Origin: Levilactobacillus tangyuanensis
GTDB lineage: Bacteria > Bacillota > Bacilli > Lactobacillales > Lactobacillaceae
Direction: 5' to 3'
DNA length: 64,000 nt
NCBI RefSeq assembly: GCF_003946545.1
Contig: NZ_RHOA01000008.1
Coordinates: 1 to 64,000 of the forward strand
Part shown: one piece after another, positions 8,089 through 19,000 of the stretch
Layout of the letters: every line of letters starts with the position of its first letter
How positions within the stretch are numbered: position 1 is the stretch's first letter
The notes under the pieces: generated by a model
Database searches by the model: none
Told to the model about the DNA's origin: nothing
Seen by the model: only the letters and a program-made list of their open reading frames with translations
Position numbers and translations under genes: made by a program

Positions 8089-8304
8089 GTGGTTAAACTA
8101 ACGTTGAATGTTGTGATGGCGGAGCGCAATATCAGCAGCCAGGAGTTGGCGGCGGCCATTGACATTACGCCGGCCAACCTGTCAATTCTGAAGACGGGCA
8201 AGGCCAAGGCCATTCGCTTCAGTACCTTGGAAAAAATCTGTCGGGTGTTGGATTGCCAACCGGGCGATATTTTGAAATATGTGCCGGATACGGCAGAGCA
8301 TTAA
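8089..8304 (+). CDS. Small XRE/YozG-type HTH regulator
   Basis: A 71 aa protein made almost entirely of one Cro/CI-type helix-turn-helix: SSQELAAAIDITPANLSIL, then KAIRFSTLEKICRVLDCQPGD (given by its ends), ending in DILKYV. It starts at GTG 8089 behind AAGGAG, 11 bp after the DUF2975-like gene, and forms an operon with it. YozG-type regulators of this length usually control their own two-gene operon; this is an inference. Confidence 0.88.
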   Translation: MVKLTLNVVMAERNISSQELAAAIDITPANLSILKTGKAKAIRFSTLEKICRVLDCQPGDILKYVPDTAEH

Positions 8305-8308
8305 AACA

Positions 8309-8343
8309 GGGCCCCGTAAATTCAATTTGAATTTACGGGGCCC
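8309..8343 (+). terminator. Bidirectional terminator
   Basis: GGGCCCCGTAAATTC pairs with GAATTTACGGGGCCC around a 5 nt loop. It lies between convergent genes. Confidence 0.88.
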
Positions 8344-8372
8344 TGCTTTATTTATTTAAGCAGGTCGTCACC

Positions 8373-9053
8373 TCAATAACGTTGGGTCGGGTGGGGATTG
8401 TCGCCTGTGAACAAGGTTATCTGTTGCCGAGGGTACAGGTTACCCTCGATGATATCGAGAATCCCTTTGGCATAGTCGGCGTAGGTGATGTAATCGTTGT
8501 GGCCCTCATCGGGATTCTGAGAGTGGGCCGGATGGAACTCTTCGCCGGCGACCTGGTAGGTCCCGGTACTGTTACCGGCCGGGTCAAAGTTATACGTTGG
8601 TGTCACGTAGGTCCAATTGACATCCTGGTAGCTTTGAAGCGTGGCTAGGCCCTCGGCGTGGGCGTTGCAGAGATCCTGCATATAGTCCGGATAATAACGG
8701 GGCAGCTCTTGGAGCGTATGGGTATGGTCAGCGTCAATGAAAAGGGTGCTCGTGGCCCCGACCTTGAGGTAATGAATCGCTGTTCCTCGGAGTAAGGAAA
8801 CCACGTGCGCTAGTCCTTCGTAGTGGATTCGCTCGGTTGCCGGGGTCCACGCACCAACGGCATCGACCACGGCATCCACACTGGTCAGGTCGGCGGCCGT
8901 TAGGTCCAGCATGTCTTTGATGATAACAGCCGGTGATGCCAGATTAGCATGTTGGTGGTGTGCGATGCCGATAATCTGGTGGCCACGCTTGAGCGCGACA
9001 TGCATGACGCGTTGGCCCAAACGGCCATAAGCGCCAATAATCATAATTTTCAA
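8373..9053 (-). CDS. NAD(P)-binding protein, NmrA/atypical SDR type
   Basis: A 226 aa Rossmann-fold protein. The dinucleotide-binding motif is IIGAYGRLGQRV at about residues 5-16 (GxxGxxG-like). The middle part (VDAVVDAVGAW) and a C-terminal SNPDEGHNDYITYADYA-like stretch resemble NAD(P)H-binding atypical short-chain dehydrogenases. TTG 9053 is chosen because GAAGG stands 7 bp upstream and the Rossmann strand begins there; further upstream the frame overlaps the preceding gene. It lies 16 bp after another NAD(P)-binding gene and is probably cotranscribed with it. The substrate is unknown. Confidence 0.8.
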   Translation of the reverse strand: MKIMIIGAYGRLGQRVMHVALKRGHQIIGIAHHQHANLASPAVIIKDMLDLTAADLTSVDAVVDAVGAWTPATERIHYEGLAHVVSLLRGTAIHYLKVGATSTLFIDADHTHTLQELPRYYPDYMQDLCNAHAEGLATLQSYQDVNWTYVTPTYNFDPAGNSTGTYQVAGEEFHPAHSQNPDEGHNDYITYADYAKGILDIIEGNLYPRQQITLFTGDNPHPTQRY

Positions 9054-9069
9054 AAGTAAGCCTTCTTTT

Positions 9070-9717
9070 TTAGTAGAAACTAGGTTTGGCGCCATCCGTA
9101 TCCGGTTCGTTAATCCCAACCGATTGCCGGATGGCCTGGCTGGGATCGAGAATTAGGGATGTTAGGTAGGCGGCAACGCTCTGACGTGAAACCTCGGTGC
9201 CTTTGAACGCCTGGCCTTTTTGGGTCAGCTCGTAGCTGATGACATCTTTGTCGGAGAACCAGGCCGGCCGGACAATGGTGTACTTCAGGTTGCTGGATTC
9301 GATGGCCTTGGCCCCAGCGGCATAGGCGTCCAAGGTGCTGCCCAGCATTTGGGCGTTCCACTGGCCGTACTTTCCAGGAATTTCGTTATAAATGCCATTA
9401 GCCGAAATCCAGAGAATTCGGGAAACTTTGGCCGTCGTCATGGCAGCAACGACGGCCTGACCTTGTTGCTTGAGATTGGCGCCATAAAGATTGGCATAAA
9501 CGAGGTCTTGGCCCCGGACGGACTCAAGCAGGGTGGCGGTGTCCTTGACGACGTCCGCCACAACGATGGTGACGCGGCTATCGTTTCGAATGTCGTCGGC
9601 CAGATGGTCGGGATGCCGAACGAGCAGGGTGAGATGAACCCGAGAGTCATCGAGTAGTTGACGGGTAACCAGCGTGGCAATTGAACCGGATGCGCCTAAA
9701 ATTAACACGTTTTTCAT
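9070..9717 (-). CDS. NAD(P)-binding atypical SDR (NmrA-like)
   Basis: A 215 aa protein with LILGASGSIATLVTRQLL at the N-terminus, the glycine-rich NAD(P) motif of NmrA/YwnB-type proteins. DLVYANLYGANL and ISANGIYNEIPGKYG correspond to the central sheet and the usual loop of that family. It starts at ATG 9717 behind AGGAGG. Related proteins are annotated as NAD(P)H-binding oxidoreductases or redox sensors; without a partner the function is open. It is in a run of four minus-strand genes from the NTF2-like gene at 11128. Confidence 0.85.
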   Translation of the reverse strand: MKNVLILGASGSIATLVTRQLLDDSRVHLTLLVRHPDHLADDIRNDSRVTIVVADVVKDTATLLESVRGQDLVYANLYGANLKQQGQAVVAAMTTAKVSRILWISANGIYNEIPGKYGQWNAQMLGSTLDAYAAGAKAIESSNLKYTIVRPAWFSDKDVISYELTQKGQAFKGTEVSRQSVAAYLTSLILDPSQAIRQSVGINEPDTDGAKPSFY

Positions 9718-9730
9718 GTGAGTTTTCCTC

Positions 9731-10681
9731 CTAAAATGTTATAAATTTAACGACTAAAACACCAACGAACATGATGATTAAACCAACAATCTTTGACCGA
9801 CTAATGGGGGTCGTTTGTGAGCCAAACAGGCCGAAATGTTCCACTAGGGCACTAAAAACCAACTGGCCAAACAGGGCGAGGACGACGACCTGACCCGTCC
9901 CGATGAGGGGGACCAGCCAGGAGCTGCACAAAACATACAGGGCCCCAATGATGCCAACAATCCAGACCCACCAATAACGAGGACCTTGTTTAAAGGCTAC
10001 TGAAAAGTTAGCCAGGCGAGCACGGGTAATGAGGTTAACCAGGACCAAGCACAGCACGCCCAGTGTAAACGAGATAAAGGCCGCGTGGATGGGTGAGTGG
10101 AGGGTGGCGCCTAGGAAGCCATTGATCGCCGTTTGCATCGCCATCAGCATACCGGCGATGACCGCAAAGACCTGATAGAACAACCGTGATCCCTGTTTAG
10201 GCTGACGGCCGTTGGTCTTCAGCAGGGGATCGCGTGGTTCAAAGAGTCCCAGCGAGAGGATGACGCCGCCGATAATTAGCAACAGGCCGAGAATTTTGGC
10301 GAGGGTCAAGGGGGCGTTGGGGGATTTGAATAAGCCGAATTGGTCGATTAAGACACTCATTATGATTTGGCCCATGATCGGTAGAACTGTGGTTTGGAGA
10401 CTGCCAATCTTTTGGAATAACACCACGTTGCCGGTTAGGGCGATTGCCCCGAAGAGGCCGCCTAACCAAAGCCAGACCGGGTGACTGGCGATAAAGGCCG
10501 GTTGGATAATCAGCGCTTGGTGGGTGACCAGGCTGAGAATCAGCAGGAATAGCCAGGCCATGAGAAATGAAAAGCCTGACGATAGGTAGGGCGACGAGAC
10601 GAAGCCACGCAGTCTGGCGTTGACCGCCGTTTGCATGGCTAGGCCGGCGCCCATGGCAATGGGAAATAGTAAGAGTAGCAC
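9731..10681 (-). CDS. DUF606 (YdcZ) type DMT transporter, duplicated form
   Basis: A 316 aa membrane protein with about ten transmembrane segments and two homologous halves. Each half opens with the pattern ...AMQTA(V/I)N..L (residues about 14-22 and 160-168) and contains an LFG..VLFQKIG- or LFG.VFSALVEHFG-like stretch. This is the fused form of the YdcZ/DUF606 family in the drug/metabolite transporter superfamily. It starts at GTG 10681 behind AAGGAAGTGA. The substrate is unknown. It sits 13 bp upstream of the NAD(P)-binding gene, so transporter and enzymes are probably one operon. Confidence 0.85.
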   Translation of the reverse strand: MLLLLFPIAMGAGLAMQTAVNARLRGFVSSPYLSSGFSFLMAWLFLLILSLVTHQALIIQPAFIASHPVWLWLGGLFGAIALTGNVVLFQKIGSLQTTVLPIMGQIIMSVLIDQFGLFKSPNAPLTLAKILGLLLIIGGVILSLGLFEPRDPLLKTNGRQPKQGSRLFYQVFAVIAGMLMAMQTAINGFLGATLHSPIHAAFISFTLGVLCLVLVNLITRARLANFSVAFKQGPRYWWVWIVGIIGALYVLCSSWLVPLIGTGQVVVLALFGQLVFSALVEHFGLFGSQTTPISRSKIVGLIIMFVGVLVVKFITF

Positions 10682-10750
10682 GTGGTCACTTCCTTTTGTT
10701 TTTTAAGTCAATTTCAATCTTACCTGGCGAACGTCACGGAACCAATTTCA

Positions 10751-11128
10751 CTATCGAATCCAATCAATCGGTTTTTCCGATAGTTCCAGTTGCCGATAAA
10801 GTTGCCACTGAGAGTCGTCTAGGATCCAAGAGAGTTGCAGGGTGACCTCTTGGGCCGGCTGGTTGGTTAACTGGCTGGTAGCGGTCAGCTGAACCTCCCC
10901 GACGTTGGTGAGAAGCCTGGTGATGATGGGCGTCGTCAGGTGACGATAACTTAGCTCGCCATTCTGGAGGGCATCAATCCAGTCGTATTTACTCTGGGGA
11001 CGTGCCTGGGAGAAGTGACATTCGGCCGTGTTGGCCAAGTGTTGGTTTAGCCAACAGATGTCTCGATGACGAAGCGCCGCGGATAAGGCTCGACTGGACG
11101 CGAGCAGGGTGTCAGTGGTTGACAGCAT
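10751..11128 (-). CDS. NTF2/SnoaL-like small protein
   Basis: A 125 aa protein with the layout of the NTF2-like fold: an N-terminal helix pair (TLLASSRALSAALRHRDI), a WIDALQNGELSYRHL segment and C-terminal beta strands (EVQLTATSQL, QEVTLQLSWIL, WQLYRQLEL). Proteins of this type include DUF4440/SnoaL enzymes and binding proteins. It starts at ATG 11128 behind AAAGGGG. It is first in the minus-strand group with the DUF606 transporter and two NAD(P)-binding proteins. No catalytic assignment is possible. Confidence 0.7.
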   Translation of the reverse strand: MLSTTDTLLASSRALSAALRHRDICWLNQHLANTAECHFSQARPQSKYDWIDALQNGELSYRHLTTPIITRLLTNVGEVQLTATSQLTNQPAQEVTLQLSWILDDSQWQLYRQLELSEKPIDWIR

Positions 11129-11210
11129 GTTAAGGCCCCTTTCTTAAATAATGGTACAGGGCCATTTTAGATGGCTAGGGCCAGGAGACCAATACGGTCT
11201 AACGATTGAA

Positions 11211-11231
11211 CTCATCGGCTGAGACGATGAG
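11211..11231. repeat. Inverted repeat upstream of the NTF2-like gene
   Basis: CTCATCG (11211-11217) and CGATGAG (11225-11231) with a 7 nt loop. It lies between the LysR terminator and the NTF2-like gene; it may be an operator or a small hairpin. There is no T run. Confidence 0.45.
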
Positions 11232-11263
11232 TGGGGCCGCTAGGGTTGAAGCGAGCTAGATCA

Positions 11264-11292
11264 AAAAAGGCCGCGACAGGCGTCGCGGCCAA
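11264..11292 (-). terminator. Terminator of the LysR gene
   Basis: GGCCGCGAC pairs with GTCGCGGCC. On the minus strand the stem is followed by TTTTTT. Confidence 0.85.
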
Positions 11293-11298
11293 GCAAGA

Positions 11299-12186
11299 CT
11301 ATTTAAATTGGTCTTTCAAAATTTGGGCGAAGGTTTCAATGTAGTAGCCGGAATTATCCTTTTTCCAGTAGGCATAGTAATGTTGGGTTAGGTCCCGACC
11401 ATGGTCAACCAGCTTGATGACGCGATTGGTCTTGGGATTAATCTGCTGGGCAGTGAGACTGTTGACAACGATATAGCCCTGGCCGGTCGCGGCTAACATT
11501 TGGGCAGCGCCGAAGCTGGCGGCAATTTGAAAGGGACTCTGAATGCCCAGGACGTCGCGATAATAGCTCTGCTCCGAGGCATACTCGTCGGTGCCGACAA
11601 TGAGGAGGCAGGGGAGGTCCTTGAGTGCCGTGGTATCGATCACGGACTGATGGGTGGGAAAGGCCGTCGGGGCGACCACGACCATGTAATCGGCCGCCGT
11701 CAGGAATTCATTCTCGAAGGCGGGCGAGAGTTCATAACGCTGGTCGGAGAAGTTTAGGTCAATGTGGCCCTCGCGCACCTGCGTAAAGAGTTCGGCGTAG
11801 GAGTCGCTGTGGATCTGGACCTTTACCTGGGGGAATTGACGGGAGAACTCGGCGACGGCCTGGAGAAATTCTTGCGACCCGAATTTCCGCAAATATCCTA
11901 GTTTAAGGGTATACGCACCGGCGGTATCGGTATCAATCGCCTGCGTTTCCGTGGTGAGTTGGTCGACCTGCTCCAGGATGGCCTGAGAATGCTGGTAAAA
12001 ATAGTCGCCGGCCGCGGTCAATTCGAAGCTTCGGCCCTTTCGTTTGATCAGGGTGACGCCTAAACTGGCTTGCAGCTCCTTGATCCGCTGGGAGAGTGAC
12101 GATTGGGATAGATGACAGTCGATGGCTGCCTGGGTATAACTATGGTTTTTGACAACCGCAATGAAGCATTGCATTTGACGAAACAT
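11299..12186 (-). CDS. LysR family transcriptional regulator
   Basis: A 295 aa regulator with an N-terminal winged HTH (SYTQAAIDCHLSQSSLSQRI, about residues 17-36, followed by LGVTLIKRKGRSFELTAAG) and a periplasmic-binding-like effector domain. ATG 12186 is chosen: it has AAGGGAGCG in front. A promoter (TTGGCA, 17 bp, TATGCT) at 12249-12221 places the in-frame codons further upstream inside the promoter. It does not face a divergent target in the usual LysR manner; the nearest genes are the minus-strand group at 8.4-11.1 kb, separated by its terminator. Its regulon is unknown. Confidence 0.9.
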   Translation of the reverse strand: MFRQMQCFIAVVKNHSYTQAAIDCHLSQSSLSQRIKELQASLGVTLIKRKGRSFELTAAGDYFYQHSQAILEQVDQLTTETQAIDTDTAGAYTLKLGYLRKFGSQEFLQAVAEFSRQFPQVKVQIHSDSYAELFTQVREGHIDLNFSDQRYELSPAFENEFLTAADYMVVVAPTAFPTHQSVIDTTALKDLPCLLIVGTDEYASEQSYYRDVLGIQSPFQIAASFGAAQMLAATGQGYIVVNSLTAQQINPKTNRVIKLVDHGRDLTQHYYAYWKKDNSGYYIETFAQILKDQFK

Positions 12187-12220
12187 GGGTAGCGCTCCCT
12201 TCATGGACTCGTTAATGATT

Positions 12221-12249
12221 AGCATAACCGACTGGTGTGCGATTGCCAA
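12221..12249 (-). promoter_or_regulatory. Promoter of the LysR gene
   Basis: On the minus strand TTGGCA (12249-12244), a 17 bp spacer and TATGCT (12226-12221). It supports translation from 12186. Confidence 0.7.
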
Positions 12250-12293
12250 GACCGGTGGGAATGAGGCGGACGATGGTGACGGACATCGATGTG

Positions 12294-12327
12294 AAAAGGG
12301 CTAGGCCAATCCAGGTCTAGCCCTTTT
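12294..12327. terminator. Isolated bidirectional terminator-like hairpin
   Basis: AAAAGGGCTAG (12294-12304) pairs with CTAGCCCTTTT (12317-12327). No gene ends here on either strand. It insulates the LysR gene from the adhesin promoter region, or marks a lost gene. Confidence 0.7.
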
Positions 12328-12425
12328 GTAGCCATTAAGTTTACAGTTAAAACATTTGGGATTGAGAATCGAATATACAGTTAATCGACCATCTAATGTA
12401 TAAAGTTCATGTTACATGTGGTAAT

Positions 12426-12490
12426 AGGTGTGACACTAATCGAATGTTAAGTGTGAACACCTTGAATGTATTGGTGACTGATACTATACT
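12426..12490 (+). promoter_or_regulatory. Promoter of the first giant adhesin with a conserved upstream box
   Basis: TTGAAT (12462-12467), 17 bp, TATACT (12485-12490). The -35 lies inside the box TAAGTGTGAACACCTTG, which recurs almost unchanged at the promoter of the second adhesin (20550). A related dyad in the other orientation, AGGTGTGACACT, lies at 12426-12437. The box is itself a rough dyad (AAGTGT-ga-ACACCTT) and is a good candidate for a shared regulator site. Confidence 0.75.
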
Positions 12491-12496
12491 GTTGGT

Positions 12497-13099
12497 ACTT
12501 CAAAGGCTGGTGTCAAGGGATTCCAAATTGTAAATGTTGACGAAACAATTGGAAAAATCTTGGCCTGAACGAAGTGTTAGAGTTCAACAAACTCGAAGAA
12601 ACTGGGATGTTCGCTGACTCATTCCTTGCGTGCGTTGGGCCAAATAGCCTGATTTTATGTATATTTCTCGCTGAACTTAGGCCGAGTGATTGGCAGAACG
12701 CTAACAGCATCGTGAATCATTAGCGAACGGATAGTGTTATTGGTTAACAGTGACAATCTTAATTCAAAGGGGATCTTTTTAAATTTTCCAGGCTAATCGT
12801 TGGTATGACGGCGATTATTGCAAATGGGTCGCCAAGCACGATTTTGGTTACGGTCCGTTCTAATTGCCAAGCGGAAAAAACTTTTATAGAAGTAAATTAC
12901 CGCTATATCAACGTTTTAGCCGGTTCGGCTATAAATTAGGCTACAGGGTAAAAAAGTAATTTACATAACTGGTAACCAAGAAACTGGTTGCCGAGGGTTT
13001 AACCGCCGGAAAGCGGTCAACATAAGTGAGTAAAAATTGCAGGCGAACTCGGTTACTGGATAGTAGGCGGTGCCGAGGAGCCTAAGGGAGATCTGAGCC
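12497..13099 (+). promoter_or_regulatory. Long structured 5' untranslated leader of adhesin 1
   Basis: About 600 nt separate the probable transcription start from the TTG start at 13100, and no credible gene lies between. The 3' half is rich in hairpins. GTAAATTAC (near 12892) pairs with GTAATTTAC (near 12950) and encloses TTTAGCCG/CGGCTATAAA. Then follow GGTAACCA/TGGTTGCC and ACCGC/GCGGT, just upstream of the ribosome binding site AAGGGAG. It may control translation or mRNA stability. Confidence 0.6.
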
Positions 13100-16000
13100 T
13101 TGAGACAAAGAACAGCCAATCAAATGACAAAGAATCCAATTGTTTTATATAAGAGCCATACCGGGTGGAAGGTAAAAACGCGGGTATTCGGCACGTTACT
13201 AGTGAGTCTTTCCGCAGTCGCCATTGCTGAAAGCGTGAACACCACCGATGCTCATGCGGCCGAAACGCCAGCAACGTCGGTTGTGCAACCAGCCGTTAAC
13301 AGCGCAGCACCGGCAGCGACATCAGTGGCGAAGCCAGCGGCAGCGCCGGCCGTCACGGGTGCTCAATCGGCCGCAAAGACGGCTCCGGTAGCCGAATCCG
13401 CAACCGTTGATCCAACTAGCAAGTCGGGAGACTATCCGGTCCTGTCGCAGGACAAGCCTGTTAATGTCGGGGCGGACACGACCCAGGTTAATTTGAGTCA
13501 AGATCAGATTGCCAACCACTTTACGGCGACCGTGGAAGACCGCGATGGGAACGATAATGACAATGATCAAAAGGACAACACCCATACCCAGACGATTGGG
13601 AGCGACGGCAGCGTGACGTTGACCAGTATGGGTGAACACGATTATTATTCATCGCCGGGGAATTCGACTAGCGTCAAGGGTCACCAGGCCGCACACGTTT
13701 CATTTGAGCATGAAATCGATTTCAGTCATAACTTTACCATGTCGGGTGCCTTAGGGGCCGGGAGTCAAAAGAGTGGCGGGGCCGACAGCGTCGGGTTTAT
13801 CTTTGCGCCGGGTGACCCGAGCAAGGCCACGCAGGGTGGCTCCGGTGGTCAACTGGGCCTGAACGGCCTGGCCAATGCCTTTGGGTTCATCTTTGATGAA
13901 TACTACAATGGTAATTATAACGACCCGAGCCGCAATCCCTACGTGGGGTGGCGTTACACCGACAGTAACGGTCATTTACAATCGGTCAGTAAAAGTAGTG
14001 ATTGGGTGGCGGCTAGCAGTCTCGGACTGAGTCGGACGTCGACACCGGATAACAACTTTGAGATGACCTATGATGCGGGGACGAAAGTATTAACCGTGAA
14101 ATTAAACGGGCATTCCTTCTCACGGACCATTAGCGACACATCGACTGGCTATTCGCTGTCCATATCGGCCTCGACCGGTGGCCAATTAAACGATTATTCT
14201 GCTAAAATTGATAACTTTAGTTATACACCCAAGACGATTTCGGTGGCGGTGAGCTTGGAGGACAAGGCGAATGGTGAATCCGCCGCCGGATTAAACCATA
14301 CTAGTGTGAATGCAATTGCTAACATTGGGGACACGATTTCCATTTTCTCTACGCAGGACGCGGCCAAGCGGGCGGTAGCAGCCGATCCAACCCTTGATCC
14401 ATCGTTGATTGCCGTTATTCCTAGTGACAAGGCAGGCAATGTTTATGTGATCGACGGCAGTCAGGTGGTCGCCAACAATACCGGTACGGTTCACACCATT
14501 GCGGATGCCAGTGACGAGACCGTGGCCGATAGTACGTACTATAGCTATACCGTTCAAGATGGGGATGACCAGTCGATGACCGTTCCAGTCCGATTGGCGT
14601 TCAAGGCAACGGTTACTCCGGTTGATGCGACGACGAAGCAAGCGATCGCCGGGGTCGATCCCGTGACGGTGGTGGCCGTTGAAGGGGAACCCGTCTTGGT
14701 TTCGTTCCCTGGGTATACGCCGACACAGATGGTGATTGATGCGCCGACTGGTGATCAAAAGGAAGCTCAGGCCGATTTGCCAATTAACGTGGCGAAGACC
14801 GGAGACACCTCAACGACCACGAAGGATGAGGCCAATCCGATTGGCCATTACTATACCGCGACGGGAACGACGGTTGATGGTCAGCCGGTCAATGTGACGG
14901 TGACCGTTGGGACGGGGGAATCGATTGCCGATGCCCTCAACGCCCAAGGACTGACGAACGGTGGCCAGGCCATTACCAGTGGCGGTAAGACCGGCATTGA
15001 TAGTGCCGATTATACCTGGTCAGCTGTGGGAAATGCTGCGGCAACCGATGCCACGGATGCTGGCACCGCGCAAGCCAGTGGGAGTATTCTGGTGCCCACT
15101 CAAGCAACCTTAGCCTACTGGGATAATCAGGCCGCGGTTAACCAAAGCACGGCCGAGAGTTACCGCACACAGGCGCAAGACTTATACGATACCTTTGTTG
15201 GCTTATCCGGGTTGTCCGCTGATCAAAAGGCCTCAGCGGATAAGCTCCTGGCATCCGTCGTTGACATTTATACGCAGGTGTCCGATACCAACGCCAAGGC
15301 CAAGGCGTCCTTTGAGAGCGCCGAGGCGGCAACGGTACCGACGCAGATTTACCAAGATGGACAGGATGGGTATGCGTCATTGGAAGCGGTCAAGAACCTG
15401 TTGATTTCCTTCAAGGGGGACCTGACAAGCCTGACCACGACCAATAAGGATGCCGAAAAGCTTCTGACAACCTTTGATTCGTGGAGCCGAGATTACAAGG
15501 ACCCCCGGGAAATTGGTTTTCCTAATGTGAGCTTTGGCTCGGACTTTGGGCCGGTCACGGCCGAACAAATAAAAGGGCTGGATAATCCGGCTTATTATTA
15601 TTATGTTAATACCGAGAATCCAGACGTTCACCTGCAAACCCCAACGGATGCGGGGAGTTACTTCTTTTACTTAACAGACGGCCCAGATGGCGGTCGGGCT
15701 TACCTCAAGAGCCTGAGTACTAATGCTAATGCGGGATTCTATGTCTCGGCCATGCTGACGATTAATCCCTTGGCCAGGACTGACGCCGTGAATAATACCA
15801 CAATGGTCTATGGCGGCGACCAGGGACAATGGCCAACGATTACGGGCAGTTCAACGATTACCGATGGTAATGGTCAGGTAACGACCTCACAGCAGACGCT
15901 TGACCCGAAAGACTTTGAGATTGTTGCAGCCGGTTCTGACACCGTTGTTCCAATCAATGAGCTGCAGGCTGGCGGTGCTTACACCATTCGCTACACCAAG

Positions 16001-19000
16001 GATGCTCAGGCAAAATTGACGAAAGATACGAACTACACCTTTGGGCCATTCGGAACCGGGAAACTGACGGTCATACGGCGGTCTATTACGGTGACAGCGC
16101 GCGGCAATGTCAAGACCTACGGCGATAGCGATCCCCAGCCGCTGAGCATTATCAGTGACTCAGATGGCGGATTGGTCAACGGTGATTCGCTTGCCGATCT
16201 GGGTGTGACCCTGAAACGGAAGACTGGCGAGAATGCGGGGGATTACCAGATTGACCTCAAGCAGGCCACCACAACCAATTACGATGTGACGGTGACCCCG
16301 GGGACGTTTACCATTGCCAAAAAGGACATCACGGTTAAGATCGCCAGTGATACGCGGACCTATGGTGAAGGCGATCCAGCTCTGTCATTTAGTATTCCGA
16401 CGACCGTGGACGGCCACGACAATGGGACCTCATTCAATGAGACACCAGATGCGTTGAAGGTGACCTTAACGCGGGCGGCCGATGAGACGCCGGCCGCTAG
16501 TGAAAATGTTGGTCAACACGCGATTACAGGCACGGTTGCGGCTGACAGTAATTATGCTGTGACGTTTGTGGATGGCACGGACACCATCACGGCCGCCGAC
16601 GCTAGTGTAACGGCGCAGGACGCGACGATGGTCTATGGTGAGACGACGGTCTTTACGGCATCTGTTAGCGGCCCAACCCTTGACACTCTCCCACAGAATG
16701 ATTTTGAAATCTACGATACGGTTGCGAACCAGGTGGTCACGGCCGACAAGGTTCAGGTCAAGGGGACCTATGAGATTCGCTTGACGGCAACCGCCCAGGC
16801 GGACTTAGCTAAAGCCAATCCCAACTATGACTTCAAGGCCTTTAACAGTGGCAAACTGACCGTGACGGCGCGGCCGTTGACGGTGAATAGTCAAAATGCC
16901 GAGAAAACCTACGGCGATGAGGATCCGACCTTAAGCTGGATCATCGATCCTACGACAACCCTAGGAAAGGGTGATTCGGCGACCGATCTGGGGATCGAAC
17001 TTACCCGGGTCGCCGGCGAAGACGTTGACACGTACAAGATTGATCTTGATAGTCAAGCGGTTCTGAATTCAAACTACCAGATTAAGGTTAATCCGGGGAT
17101 TTTCACCATTAATAAGAAACCCATCATGGTCCAAGTTAATTCCGACAAGAGCGTCTTTGGTAACCCAGCCCCTACGCCGACCTTTACAGTGCTGACGGAC
17201 AAGGGCCTGGTTGACAATGGCAAGGACACGCTCGATAGCTTAGGCGTGACGTTGACGCCTGCCGCCGGAACCGATGTCGGGAGTTATGACATCACGGGAA
17301 CCGCCGATTCTAAGAACTATCAAGTGACCGTTCTAAAGGGCACGCTCACGATTTCTAAGGCCAACGGGACCGTTGCGGTAGTCGCCACTAACATGGTTTA
17401 TGGCGATACTTATCCGACGTTTGCGGCCACGGTTACCGGACCGAAGCTAGGCGACTTGCCACAGGATGATTTTGAAATCATCGATGAGGCAACCGGGAAT
17501 GTGGTCACGGCCGACAAGGTTCAGGCGAATGGCAGTTATCGGATTCAACTGACCGCCCAATCCCAAGCCAAATTGACCACCGCCAATCCCAACTATGACT
17601 TCACGTCGATTACGCCGGCCATGCTGACGGTAGAGCCGCGGTCAATTACGGTGACGGCCCAAAGTGTTTCTAAGGTTTATGGGGATAAAGATCCAGCGCT
17701 CGTTTTGAGTGCCGATCTGGCGGCTAACCTAGCCAAGGGCGACCAGTTGTCCAACCTGGGCGTGGAACTTGTCCGAGCCACCGGCGAAAATGTTGGGACG
17801 TACACCATCGCTGCCGACGCCGAACCGGATGCGGTTTTGAAGTTGAATCCAAATTATACCGTTACGGTTAAGTCCGGCCGCCTGACGATTACCCAGCGAT
17901 CGGTAACGGTTCAAATTAATCCGGCCACCAAGGTCTTCGGTCAGGCCGATCCCGCGTTATCATTCACGGTTATCTCGGATGGCGGGAAATTACCGCGAGG
18001 CGATATGGCAGCCATTCTTGGCGTTCGCTTGACTCGCACAGGTGACGAAAATGTTGGTGACTACACCATTTCTGGGACTGTCGCAAACGATAAGAACTAC
18101 CTGGTGACCGTGAATGGCAGTACTTTCAGCGTGACCCCGGCGACCGGTGACGTGACGCTGAACCAGGTCACCACAACCTATGGTGAGATGCCGGTCTTTA
18201 CGGGGACGCTCACTGCGGGAACGACCAGTAGCCTTGATGAGCACCAGGAATACTTTGAGATTGTGGATCTTGCGGATAATAATCGCGTTGTCTCGGCCAG
18301 CGATGTTCAGGCCGGTGGCAACTATCGGATTCAACTGACTGACAAGGCACAAGCGATACTGAGTGCCGCCAATTCAAACTACAGCTTGCTGCCATTTGCT
18401 ACGGCCACGCTGGTGGTGACGCCTCGTCAGGTGACGGTTCAGGTTGATAATCAAACCACCTATAATGATGCCGCAATTGTGAATAATAGCGCCTCGTTAG
18501 CTAAGGACAGCACCCTCAAACCGGGGGAAACCATTGCCGACCTGAAGCTGGCCTACCAGACGCCGACTGCTCCGACAGTTGGGACGTACACCATTACCGG
18601 GACTGGCAACAATGCCAATTACCAGGTCACGGTTTTGCCAGGTACCTGGACGGTCTTAGGCAAGACGGATGATGGTGCGGGCAATGTTACCATTACGGAG
18701 AAGGACGCCAACGGTCAGGTCACGAAGGTGACCAAGCAATGGAATGATGACAGTCAAACCGTCTATAACAACGATCCAGACGCCGGAACGTCAACGGTGA
18801 CGGAGACCAAGCCAGGTCAGGCCGGATCAGAGAAGTCCCTTGATCCAAATGATAAGACCATTCTGCCGGATGGTGATGGCGGGGCAACGGTGGTGACCCT
18901 TGATGATTCAGGCGAGCCAGTGTTTACCCACTATGGCATTGACCCAGACCAGGATGGCGTCAATAGCGATCAAGAGTTAATCGATAAGACCGACCCACTG

